Positions 45,001-53,543 of a DNA stretch of 64,000 nt are shown piece by piece. How positions within the stretch are numbered: position 1 is the first letter of the stretch; every line of letters starts with the position of its first letter. The notes beneath the pieces are model-generated. The model ran no database searches. It was given only the letters and a program-made list of their open reading frames with translations, and was not told the DNA's origin. Made by a program: the position numbers and the translations under genes. The stretch comes from Lewinellaceae bacterium (lineage in GTDB: Bacteria; Bacteroidota; Bacteroidia; Chitinophagales; Saprospiraceae), in contig JACJYD010000002.1 of the NCBI GenBank assembly GCA_020636275.1, forward strand, positions 744,001 through 808,000. Reading direction: 5' to 3'.

Positions 45001-46569
45001 ATGCAACGATCTTTTCTCTTCCTTCTCCTTGTCTGGGCGCTTTTTTCCTGCGGCGCCCCCAAAACCGTGCAGGCTCCTGTGCCTCCGGTCCCTCCATCTG
45101 CTCCGGCATCTTCGGATGACGGAAAGATCGAGGTCGTTTTTCTGCACATCAATGACGTATACGAGATCGCTCCGCTGGAGGGGGGTAAAACGGGCGGAAT
45201 GGCCCGGGTTGCTGCGCTTTACAAAAAGCTCAAGAGTCAAAACCCCCATACCTTTTTCGTGCACGGCGGCGATTTTCTGAGCCCATCGCTCATGGGAACC
45301 CTCAAGTACAATGGCGAACGCATCAAGGGAAAGCAAATGGTGGAGGTGATGAATGCCTCGGGCGTGCAAGTCACAGCTTTCGGCAACCACGAATTCGACC
45401 TCAAAGAGGAAGAGTTGCAGGCCCGGCTGAATGAGTCTGCATTCTACTGGCTGGGTACCACGGTCCGCCACCGCGTGGGGGATCAGATCGAACCTTTTTA
45501 CAAAATGGTGGATGGGGAGCGAAAAGACTGTCCCGATTCCTTCATCTGGCGGGCGGTCGACAGCGATGGCACGGAGGTGAAGATCGGGGTATTCGGCCTT
45601 ACGATCGGCTCCAATCCCCAGGATTATGTCCAGTACCTCAACACCTTCCAGACCGTGACCCAGGCCGCCAACGACCTGAAGGCCCAAACCGATGTGGTGA
45701 TCGGCCTGACGCACCAGGAACGCCTGGACGATATCAAACTGGCGGGTATGCTGCCTTTTGTGCCCCTCATCATGGGCGGGCACGACCACGATCATTCCAT
45801 CGATCAGATCGGCCAAACGACCATTGTGAAAGCCGACGCCAATGTGAAAACAGTCTATGTGGTCCGCATGCTGGTCGATAAAAAAGCCGGAACGGTTTCG
45901 GTGAAGCCTGAACTCATTCCCATTACCGACGCCATGCCGTCCGATCCGGCGGTGGATGCCCTGGTCGACAAATGGAACCGCATCCAGGATGACAACCTCA
46001 AACAGGTGGTCGATAAGCCCAACGAAGTGATCTATCAAACTTCCGTACCCTTGGATGGCCTGGAAAAAAGCGTGCGCAATAAACAGACCAACCTCGGAGG
46101 GATCATCGCCAATGCCATGTGGAAGGCCTGTCCGCAATCTTCATGCGCTTTCTTCAACGGCGGTTCCATTCGCATTGACGATCAGATCTCCGGGGATATT
46201 CTGGCCATCGACGTATTCAGGGCCCTGCCTTTCGGAGGCGGGATCGTGGAAGTGGAAATGACCGGCGGCCTGCTGACCAAAATGCTGGAAACCGGGCTTC
46301 AGAACAAAGGCACCGGCGGCTACCTCCAATGGGCGAACATCACTCGCAACGATACCGATACCTATTTCCTGGTGGACGGGAAGCCGATCGATCCCCAAAA
46401 GATCTACCGGGTGGCCACCACCGATTTCCTGCTCACCGGCAAGGAAACCCGCATGGATTTCTTTACTCCCCAGCACCCCGATATCAAAGCGGTGCACAAG
46501 ACGGAGGATAAGAATGACCTGCGATGGGATGTGAGAAAGGCTGTGGTGGAGTATTTGAAGAGTTTATAA
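45001..46569 (+). CDS. Lipoprotein 5'-nucleotidase / metallophosphoesterase
   Basis: This 522-residue protein has a lipobox (ALFSC, Cys17). The metallophosphoesterase domain shows FLHINDVYEI, GGDFLSPS, GNHEFD and GGHDHDHS, the dinuclear metal ligands of the UshA/5'-nucleotidase family. The C-terminal 5'-nucleotidase domain begins near 340 (TNLGGIIANAMW, FFNGGSIRIDD, LPFGGGIVEVEMTG, YRVATTDFLLTG). It hydrolyses nucleotides or related phosphoesters in the periplasm or at the surface. Upstream there is an A/C-rich repeated word (CCAACAACCCAATAACCC). It ends four bases before a perfect 34-bp hairpin. Confidence 0.92.
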   Translation: MQRSFLFLLLVWALFSCGAPKTVQAPVPPVPPSAPASSDDGKIEVVFLHINDVYEIAPLEGGKTGGMARVAALYKKLKSQNPHTFFVHGGDFLSPSLMGTLKYNGERIKGKQMVEVMNASGVQVTAFGNHEFDLKEEELQARLNESAFYWLGTTVRHRVGDQIEPFYKMVDGERKDCPDSFIWRAVDSDGTEVKIGVFGLTIGSNPQDYVQYLNTFQTVTQAANDLKAQTDVVIGLTHQERLDDIKLAGMLPFVPLIMGGHDHDHSIDQIGQTTIVKADANVKTVYVVRMLVDKKAGTVSVKPELIPITDAMPSDPAVDALVDKWNRIQDDNLKQVVDKPNEVIYQTSVPLDGLEKSVRNKQTNLGGIIANAMWKACPQSSCAFFNGGSIRIDDQISGDILAIDVFRALPFGGGIVEVEMTGGLLTKMLETGLQNKGTGGYLQWANITRNDTDTYFLVDGKPIDPQKIYRVATTDFLLTGKETRMDFFTPQHPDIKAVHKTEDKNDLRWDVRKAVVEYLKSL

Positions 46570-46572
46570 GTA

Positions 46573-46644
46573 TTTTAGTTTTTAAGTTAAAAGGGTATAA
46601 GTTTTGAAACCAAAACTTATACCCTTTTAACTTAAAAACTAAAA
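46573..46644. repeat. Perfect 34-bp hairpin after the nucleotidase stop
   Basis: The arms 46573-46606 and 46611-46644 are exact reverse complements with a 4-base loop. The core is AAGGGTATAAGTTTT, and the outer arm is TTTTAGTTTTTAAG. It is nearly the same sequence as the hairpin at 55755-55818 and shares words with 2680-2828. It does not have the GC stem plus 3' T-tract of ordinary terminators. Confidence 0.85.
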
Positions 46645-46648
46645 AAAT

Positions 46649-46838
46649 TTCACACAAGCACCGAGGGGCGTTTTGGACCCCCGAGAAGACAGGACTTAGG
46701 CAGCCGGCATGGTTCAGTAATCCCCTTGTCCCCGAAGGGAGTCTCCGAAGAGATTGAGGCCCGCCCTACACGCGCCGAGTCTGACCAGTATGTCATAGGA
46801 TATTGTAGAGTCAAAACAAAGAACGGTGCCTGTGTGAA
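46649..46838 (-). ncRNA. ssrS: Probable 6S RNA
   Basis: The 190-base region has complementary ends: TTCACACA.GCACC at 46649-46662 pairs with GGTGCCTGTGTGAA at 46825-46838. Two TTCG-loop hairpins lie near the middle (CTCTTCGGAG and CCCTTCGGGG). No reading frame fits. On the minus strand a consensus promoter lies just upstream, and ATTTTTTT follows the 3' end, so this strand is preferred. Length, a closed rod with an open middle and an isolated promoter fit 6S RNA, which binds RNA polymerase in stationary phase. The family call rests on form, not on a search. Confidence 0.6.
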
Positions 46839-46846
46839 AAGCTGTT

Positions 46847-46876
46847 ACAATATAGAAATTTTTCCCTGAACCCAAA
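46847..46876 (-). promoter_or_regulatory. Promoter of the 46649-46838 RNA
   Basis: TTTG (46873-46876), 18 bases, then TATATTGT (46847-46854) on the minus strand is close to TTTG-N19-TAnnTTTG. It predicts a start within a few bases of the RNA's first paired base. Confidence 0.55.
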
Positions 46877-46950
46877 AAAGTGAAGGGATTTTCTTCAAAA
46901 TTTTAACATATGATATGCTCAAAACGAAGCAGTTTTTCTAAAGAAAATGC

Positions 46951-48030
46951 TTACGATTTGGGTTTTAAGCAGGCCAGTAGCGAGATCACGTGCGAATACC
47001 GGTTCTGCGAATCACCCAGGTCTGTATAAGCGTAATCGATGGTAAACATACCCAGTTTCAGCCCCACGCCGATACTCGGCCGCGTGGACCAGTAGGTCCC
47101 CTTTGCGAAGGATTGTTCTTCCTGAAACTGATTGACCCCGGCCCGGATGAATACGAAATCGTTGTAACCCAGCTCGAGTCCCGCGCTGGGATCGATACTG
47201 AACGGATTGCCCGACACCAGCGTATTGCGCTTGCCGTCGGTAGTGACGTGCAGACTGAGTTCCGGTTGCAGGCTAACCTTCCCTTTTTTCCAAAGATAGC
47301 CGGCGCCGATCAGGACTTGCGGCCGCGTCACTTCCAGCGATTGGATATTGGGCAATTCGTTGCCGGTGTTTAACAATACGGTCTTTTCTTCTTCGGTAAA
47401 CCGCACTTTCCAGGCGTTGAAGGTACTGGAGATATCACGCCCCACCAGGCCGAACCGCCAGGGGCCCGACTCCAGGCGGGCAGCCAGGTCAATTCCGAAC
47501 CCCCAGGAGTTGGCGAAGGTGCCGATGATGCGGTGGATGATCTTTACGTTTCCGCCCAGGGCCAGTTTTCCGCCCAGGAAGGAGGTCTGCTGTCCCATCC
47601 CCGCAAGTACGGCGTAATCAACCGCCGAAAACTCCACGATATTATCGTAGTTGACATTGCCCTCGTTGTCGAACAGGCTGAGGGTATTGGGGATGCCGTC
47701 GATCCCGAACCGGATCACCGATAATCCCAGCCGGCGCTTTCCGTTGGCGAAGGGAATGGCAAAACCCAGATAGTCGTATTTGCCGATACCCGCAAACCAC
47801 TCGGCGTGCATCGCGCCGATCTGGAGCCCGTCTTCAGCGGGAATGGCCGCCAGCGCAGCCGGATTCCAATAACTCGCCGTCACGTCGCTGGTGCTGGCGA
47901 TCACCGCATTGCCCATCGCCTGCGCCCGCGCACTGATGCCGATATTCAAAAACTCATTGCTGTATTTCTGGGCATGGACGGCATGCAGACAACTAACTAC
48001 GCTGAGAAAAACAAGTATAACCTTCTTCAT
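46951..48030 (-). CDS. PorV/PorQ-family outer-membrane protein
   Basis: This 359-residue protein has a signal peptide (VILVFLSVVSCLHAVHAQ). The mature start, FLNIGISARAQAMGNAVIAS..DVTASYWNPAALA, is the hallmark of the PorV/PorQ (UPF0164) family of FadL-like barrels. PorV shuttles T9SS cargo from the SprA translocon to the attachment complex; PorQ belongs to the PorZ attachment complex. Which of the two this resembles cannot be decided here. Its presence agrees with T9SS sorting domains on the proteins ending at 1076 and 61605. It diverges from the lipoprotein at 48229. Confidence 0.85.
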   Translation of the reverse strand: MKKVILVFLSVVSCLHAVHAQKYSNEFLNIGISARAQAMGNAVIASTSDVTASYWNPAALAAIPAEDGLQIGAMHAEWFAGIGKYDYLGFAIPFANGKRRLGLSVIRFGIDGIPNTLSLFDNEGNVNYDNIVEFSAVDYAVLAGMGQQTSFLGGKLALGGNVKIIHRIIGTFANSWGFGIDLAARLESGPWRFGLVGRDISSTFNAWKVRFTEEEKTVLLNTGNELPNIQSLEVTRPQVLIGAGYLWKKGKVSLQPELSLHVTTDGKRNTLVSGNPFSIDPSAGLELGYNDFVFIRAGVNQFQEEQSFAKGTYWSTRPSIGVGLKLGMFTIDYAYTDLGDSQNRYSHVISLLACLKPKS

Positions 48031-48228
48031 ATATAATCGATTAATCCTCCATCAAAATCCTGTCGATCTAAACCCAAAGCAAAGTGGTTTTCTTAGGTTC
48101 AAATCGTGCCCGTCTTGTAATCAACGACCACTTCAACGGCTTGGTGTGCAAAGATGCCAAAAAATGAGACCCTGATGGAAGCAGCGAATTTTTTTTTCAG
48201 CGTATCTGCCCTAAAAAGAAAGATAGTA

Positions 48229-49923
48229 ATGAAGCTGAACCATACGTCTGTCCTTTTATTTTTCATTCTGGCCCTGATCTCCTGCCGGAAGGATGTCGAT
48301 CAATTCATACCGCAACCCACCAACAGCGATCCGCTTCTCGTGTCGGGCACCGTCCTTGGAAAGGTCTTGTCCGACGAGGGCGCCGCGGTTGAAGGCGCGG
48401 GGGTCGCTTTTCACGGAAATCTGACCATTTCGGATAATTCCGGCTTCTTCTACCTGCCCGACGTGCAGGCGCCTCAACTCAACGCACTGCTCGAAGTGCA
48501 AATGGATGGCTTTTTCCCTGCTTATCGCCGCTTGCCCTGGACGGCCCAAACCCAGATACAGACAGATATTTATTTGATAACCAAAACTTTAACGGGCGCT
48601 ATTTCAGTCGAATCCGGAGGTGATCTGGAATTGAATGGAGGAATGCAGATCGGTTTCCCCGCCGGGGCACTTCAATACCCGACAGGGGATCCCGCCACCG
48701 GGGAAGCTCAGGTCTATGCTTATTGGCTGGACCCCTCTGATCCTTCCTTCTCCAAGTGGAATACGATGGGGGTTAAAGGGGTCGATCCGGAAGGGAATAC
48801 CTGCTTTCTGCAGTCTTTCGGGATATTGGTCCTCGACCTGACCGATAGCAACGGGCTCCCGCTTCGCGTTGCCCCCGGAAAGAACCTCGAATTGCGTTTT
48901 CCCGTCCCGGCCGCCATGGCTGCCAGCGCTCCCGCTACCCTCGACCTTTGGTCGTTTAATCCGCAAGCCGGAGCCTGGGAAACGGCTAGTTCTGCTTCCC
49001 TTTTCAACCAGACCTACACCGCAAAAGCGGCCACCGGACAATACTGGAATGTAGCTACTTCGCAGCCCCTGGTTCAGGTGAGAGGTTGGACCCAATTGCC
49101 GGATGGAAGTTCGGCAGGCGGAGTGTATTTCCGGGTGGAGGGAACAGACGGATGGGTGCTGGGTGAAGGGCAAACCCAAAACCAGGGCCAGTTCGCATTT
49201 GATTTTCCAGCCAATACACCTGCTTCGCTTAAATTGCTGGATTTCTGCGGGGCGGAAAAATACAGCCAGTCTTTGCCCGCGCTTACCGGGAACGTGAGCC
49301 TGAATCCCATCCCCTGGCCGGCTTCCGATGTCGTGAAAGTCGATGGCATCTTGCTGGATTGCGAAGAAAAACCGGTGGCTGCCGGTTTTGTCCAGGTGCT
49401 CTGGGCTGCGCAGGAATGGCTCTTGCCCCTCAAAGACGGTGCTTTTCATGCTCAACTTCCGCTTTGTCCCGACCAGGTGCTCACCCTTATTGGATTCGAT
49501 CTGGTGCGGCACTACCAGACCACCCCGCTGGCTTTTTCCTCCAATGCTCCCGTCGATGCAGGCAATTGGGTGTTGTGCAATGACACTCCCGAATACATCA
49601 GCTTCAATCTGGACGGGGAGGTGCAGTTTAGCGATATGCCGGACCTGACGGTCAACGGTCAGGTATCGACGATCACGGAAACCGATCTCGGCCTGGTACT
49701 CTCCTTTGCAGGAACGAGTCCCGGCACCTTCCAGGTCCTTTCACCTGATTTTGCCCTGGGCAGTCTCTCCGGCCAAAACGTCGGTTCGGTGGACCTGATC
49801 CTGAACATCTCCCGCTTCGATCCACCGGGCGGCTATGTCATCGGCTCCTTCAACGGGAAAGCCACCGATGGAAGCGCTGTAGAACACCAGATCTCCGGGG
49901 TGTTCAAATTGCAGCGGGATTGA
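48229..49923 (+). CDS. Lipoprotein with carboxypeptidase-regulatory-like domains
   Basis: The start is set at ATG 48229, because MKLNHTSVLLFFILALISC gives a lipobox (Cys19); an upstream in-frame ATG at 48154 has no signal. The 564-residue protein begins with a carboxypeptidase-regulatory-like fold (GKVLSDEGAAVEGAGVAFH). A module with MQIGFPAGAL and WNTMGVKGVDPEG follows, and further short beta-sandwich repeats (VRGWTQLPDGSSAGGVYFRV). It has no catalytic motif and is probably a structural or adhesive surface lipoprotein. Its stop touches the stop of the convergent AAA+ gene with no base between. Confidence 0.75.
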   Translation: MKLNHTSVLLFFILALISCRKDVDQFIPQPTNSDPLLVSGTVLGKVLSDEGAAVEGAGVAFHGNLTISDNSGFFYLPDVQAPQLNALLEVQMDGFFPAYRRLPWTAQTQIQTDIYLITKTLTGAISVESGGDLELNGGMQIGFPAGALQYPTGDPATGEAQVYAYWLDPSDPSFSKWNTMGVKGVDPEGNTCFLQSFGILVLDLTDSNGLPLRVAPGKNLELRFPVPAAMAASAPATLDLWSFNPQAGAWETASSASLFNQTYTAKAATGQYWNVATSQPLVQVRGWTQLPDGSSAGGVYFRVEGTDGWVLGEGQTQNQGQFAFDFPANTPASLKLLDFCGAEKYSQSLPALTGNVSLNPIPWPASDVVKVDGILLDCEEKPVAAGFVQVLWAAQEWLLPLKDGAFHAQLPLCPDQVLTLIGFDLVRHYQTTPLAFSSNAPVDAGNWVLCNDTPEYISFNLDGEVQFSDMPDLTVNGQVSTITETDLGLVLSFAGTSPGTFQVLSPDFALGSLSGQNVGSVDLILNISRFDPPGGYVIGSFNGKATDGSAVEHQISGVFKLQRD

Positions 49924-52206
49924 TTAGGAGATACTAATTTTCAGACTTCCCTTCACAAAATCCAGGAACAGGGTTTGTCGTTCCGGGATAGGATTTTTGA
50001 CCAGCCAACCGGAAAGAGGATAGACGATATTTTCTTCCAGGGCCCGCTGTAAGGGGCGGGCGCCATAGCGCTCGTCGAAACCAACCTGTACGAGGTGATC
50101 CAGAAGAAGGGGGGAGTATTTCAGGCGGATCCCGTATTTGGCAATTCCTTCCCGTTGTTCCAGTTCTCTTAGTTCCTTTTCCGCGATCAGCTGGATATGC
50201 GCTTTGCCCAGGCCGTGGAACAGGACCATTTGGTCGATGCGGTTGACAAACTCCGGCCGGAAGAACTTCTCTATCGCGGCCGTAAATTGCCGTTCGGAGG
50301 AAGTGGTATTCACAAATCCGATCGACTTTTGGGATTGCCCCAGGTTGGTGGTCAGGATGATAATTGTATTTCGGAAATCGGTTACCCGGCCAAAAGCATC
50401 GACCATCAAACCTTCGTCCAATACGGTGAGCAGGGCGTCGTAAACCGAAGGGTGCGCTTTTTCGACTTCGTCGAGCAAAAGCACGGAGAAAGGCCGCTCG
50501 CGGATCTCTTTGACCACCTGCCCAACCTCATTGCCTTCCCCGATCAGACGGGAAAGGTCGCCCGGCACCTGAAACTCGCTCATATCGACGCGAACCAAGG
50601 GGCGTTTAACTTGTCCTTTTCCAAAGAAATATTCGGCCAGGGCCTGCGCGCTGGCGGTTTTTCCAACGCCGGTGGGGCCGGCGAAGAGCAGGGTGGTGAT
50701 GGGTTTGGCCGGGTTGTTGAGTCCGGCTTTGTAGATCTTTACGATATTGCAGAGCTGCCCGATCGCTTCTTCCTGCCCGATAATGCGGTCGCGGAAATAT
50801 TGAAACAACTCCTGCTGGTCGAGCAGGAGATCGTCGCGCAGAAATACTTCCGGCAGGCCGGTTTGCCGGGAGAATTGCAGCAAGGCCTCTTTTTTTCCGA
50901 TCTTTTTTTGCTCATTGATGCGGGCCTCGTTGACGCACTGCGCTAAAAATTTGATCCCCTTGCCCGGAAATTGTTCGTAGGGGTAATAGCGTTTTAACAG
51001 GCGAAAGGAAAGGTGCAAGACTTCCCTCGAAAAGCTGATCTCCTGGGTTTGCTGGGTGTAGGTGGCGAATTTTTTCAAAACCCCCATTACCGTATTATCA
51101 TCCATCGGAGCGATCTCCACGATCTGGAACAATTCGGCAAAACCCGGCAATAACTGGCGCAGGCGATCGAGCTGGACCGGGGAAACTTCCGCCACTAATT
51201 GCAGGTCGCCTTGCCGGATGTAGGATTGGATGAAGGCCGCGACGGAATCCTCTACGCCGTAACCTCCGGTGGTCAGTAGCTGCAGGATGTCTTCCACCCA
51301 AAGGATGCCGTTGCTCCATTTCAGTTCCTGGATGAGGTCCTCTACCATCTCCTGCCATTCGCCCAGGTATTTGGTCGTCGCGGTGATGCGCTGAGCCATG
51401 ATCCGCCAGAAGGTCCGCGTCCGCTGGTTGCGTTTGCTCTCGGTGTGGATCCTGCGCATGGCTTGTTTGAGCACGGCGCTTTTTCCGGATCCGGAAGGAC
51501 CGACGACCAGAATGTTCGCCCGTTGATGGGTCAGTTTATCGATGATCTGCTGAACGGAACCCTCCATTTCCCAGGCGGCTTCCGGGAATGCGTTGCGCGA
51601 ACGGGCGCTCCTGGGAGGAGGGAAAGGTTCGGCCAGCCGCTCCAGCGTCGCACTTCGCTGCTCGAATTGGAAGGGCTTCCAGCTGGTATCCCGTTCAGTA
51701 TTGATGCGGATCTCTATTTCGTCTAACTGCGGCCTGGGCATCCGCGCCATTTGGTAGAGTACCTCCGGCGGAAACGAATACAATATATTGGTCGCGAAAC
51801 TGCGGATCAGATGCTGGAGTTCCTGCTGCTCGTAAAAAACGAATTCTTCCTGGAGCAAAGGGAAATAACATTCGTAATACCCCTGAAAACTTTTGCCCAC
51901 AACCGCTGTGACGGGGATCTCTACCTGGCTGGTCATTTGAAAGGCTTTTCCATTAACCCGGTAGGTGGGTGGTACCTTCACCCGCACGATCCGGAGTTGG
52001 GCTTCCTGGATCTCCATCTCCGGGCTGGAGCCTGTTTTCTTGTATTGTTTGGTCAGGTATTCGGAAAGCGATTTTTTTACCTTTCTCAGGTCGTGTTCAA
52101 CAACCTGATAGCGGGTGCCGAGCAGCATCCCGAGCACGGCATCATCGGAAAGTTGAAAGTAGAGGAGGGGAAAGGAGATATTTTCAATGGCCATAGGGAA
52201 ATTCAT
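49924..52206 (-). CDS. Clp-like double AAA+ ATPase with non-Clp N-terminal domain
   Basis: The protein has 760 residues. Residues 1-200 are not a Clp_N domain and match nothing I recognise. The first AAA+ module has Walker A VVGPSGSGKS (235-244), but its Walker B reads ILWVED instead of the usual DE order. The second has Walker A FAGPTGVGKT (509-518), Walker B LLLDEVEKAHP (575-586), a sensor (ILTTNLG) and RPEFVNRID, ending in a ClpB-type D2-small domain (YGARPLQRALEENI). It is probably an unfoldase or remodeller powered mainly by the second module. It diverges from the vWA genes at 52398 and 53544, and AAA/vWA pairs often work together. Confidence 0.85.
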   Translation of the reverse strand: MNFPMAIENISFPLLYFQLSDDAVLGMLLGTRYQVVEHDLRKVKKSLSEYLTKQYKKTGSSPEMEIQEAQLRIVRVKVPPTYRVNGKAFQMTSQVEIPVTAVVGKSFQGYYECYFPLLQEEFVFYEQQELQHLIRSFATNILYSFPPEVLYQMARMPRPQLDEIEIRINTERDTSWKPFQFEQRSATLERLAEPFPPPRSARSRNAFPEAAWEMEGSVQQIIDKLTHQRANILVVGPSGSGKSAVLKQAMRRIHTESKRNQRTRTFWRIMAQRITATTKYLGEWQEMVEDLIQELKWSNGILWVEDILQLLTTGGYGVEDSVAAFIQSYIRQGDLQLVAEVSPVQLDRLRQLLPGFAELFQIVEIAPMDDNTVMGVLKKFATYTQQTQEISFSREVLHLSFRLLKRYYPYEQFPGKGIKFLAQCVNEARINEQKKIGKKEALLQFSRQTGLPEVFLRDDLLLDQQELFQYFRDRIIGQEEAIGQLCNIVKIYKAGLNNPAKPITTLLFAGPTGVGKTASAQALAEYFFGKGQVKRPLVRVDMSEFQVPGDLSRLIGEGNEVGQVVKEIRERPFSVLLLDEVEKAHPSVYDALLTVLDEGLMVDAFGRVTDFRNTIIILTTNLGQSQKSIGFVNTTSSERQFTAAIEKFFRPEFVNRIDQMVLFHGLGKAHIQLIAEKELRELEQREGIAKYGIRLKYSPLLLDHLVQVGFDERYGARPLQRALEENIVYPLSGWLVKNPIPERQTLFLDFVKGSLKISIS

Positions 52207-52397
52207 ATCATAGAAGTAGCGACCAACTGCTTCACCTACACTCGAAGAAACTATTCCCTCGGTATAGGATGATAAAGGTAATTATTCTTGTTAATACTTC
52301 GTTAAGACAGGGAGGTGGTGCGCCAATTTTTGCACCCTTCACATCTTGTAAAAGGACTGCAAACGCCTTCCCATTTTTAACCGCTAAACCAAACGTC

Positions 52398-53537
52398 ATG
52401 CTGAAATCCTTCCTCGGGCTGCTTTCTTTTGTCCTGGTATTGCCCGCCAGTTTCCAAAACATCCCTTCCAAGACGATCGCGACTGAAGCCCCACACATTC
52501 AGGTTTCCCTTTTACTCGACACCTCCAATAGCATGGATGGCCTGATCGACCAGGCTAAATCTCAATTGTGGAAAATGGTGAACGAACTGGCTACCGCAAA
52601 GAAAGACGGCCAGTCGCCGGATATTGAGATCGCCCTTTACGAATACGGGAACGATCGCCTGGCAGCCACCGAAGGGTATATTCGCCAGGTGACCGGCCTG
52701 ACCGCCGATCTCGACCTCGTCTCGGAAAAGCTGTTCGCCCTCACCACCAACGGGGGCAGTGAATATTGCGGCTATGTGATCAAAGAAGCCGTGAAACAAT
52801 TGACATGGTCGGACGACAATGCCGATATGAAGATCATCATCATCGCTGGGAACGAGCCCTTTGACCAGGGGCCGGAACCCTACCGCGAGGCCTGCAAATC
52901 AGCCATTGAAAAAGGCATTATGATCAATACGATCTTCTGTGGGAATTACGACGAGGGCGTGAACACCCTTTGGAAGGACGGCGCCGATCTGGCCGATGGC
53001 AAATACTTCAATATCGATCAGGATCAAAAGGTCGTCCACATTCCCACCCCTTACGACCAGCGGATCCTCGAACTCAATCAGAAACTCAACAGCACCTATA
53101 TCGGCTACGGGGATCAGGGTGAAGAACGCGTCATGATGCAGAGCGCCCAGGATGTCAATGCCGCCTCCTATGGCGCCGCCAATGCCCGCGAACGCGCCTC
53201 CGTCAAGGCCAAGAGCACTTACAAGAACACTTCCTGGGACCTCGTCGACGCGGTAGAAGCTGATGAAGAAGCGATCGACAAGCTCGATAAGGACGACCTT
53301 CCCGAAGAAATGAGGAGCATGACCAAGGAGGAGCAAAAAACATACGTGGAGACCAAAGCCAAAGAACGCCAAGCGGTCCAAACCGAGATCCTTGACCTCG
53401 AACAAAAAGCCAAGGCCTTCCAGGATGAAAAACGCAAGGAAATGGCGGAAAACGGCGATGAGAACACCCTGGATAAGGTCATGTCGAAAGCCATGCGCGA
53501 GCAGGCCCGGCAAAAGGGTTATGAAATCGATAATTAA
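52398..53537 (+). CDS. Exported vWA-domain protein
   Basis: ATG at 52398 gives a 379-residue protein with a signal peptide (LKSFLGLLSFVLVLPASF). The vWA domain starts near 36, with the MIDAS motif DTSNSMDG, a Thr in LTTNGGSEYCG and an Asp/Glu region in IIIAGNEPFDQG. The C-terminal ~130 residues are highly charged and helical (DKLDKDDLPEEMRSMTKEEQ), probably a coiled coil. vWA domains bind proteins through a metal ion. It is followed after 6 bases by the VIT/vWA gene, so both form an operon. Confidence 0.85.
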   Translation: MLKSFLGLLSFVLVLPASFQNIPSKTIATEAPHIQVSLLLDTSNSMDGLIDQAKSQLWKMVNELATAKKDGQSPDIEIALYEYGNDRLAATEGYIRQVTGLTADLDLVSEKLFALTTNGGSEYCGYVIKEAVKQLTWSDDNADMKIIIIAGNEPFDQGPEPYREACKSAIEKGIMINTIFCGNYDEGVNTLWKDGADLADGKYFNIDQDQKVVHIPTPYDQRILELNQKLNSTYIGYGDQGEERVMMQSAQDVNAASYGAANARERASVKAKSTYKNTSWDLVDAVEADEEAIDKLDKDDLPEEMRSMTKEEQKTYVETKAKERQAVQTEILDLEQKAKAFQDEKRKEMAENGDENTLDKVMSKAMREQARQKGYEIDN

Positions 53538-53543
53538 TGCCCT

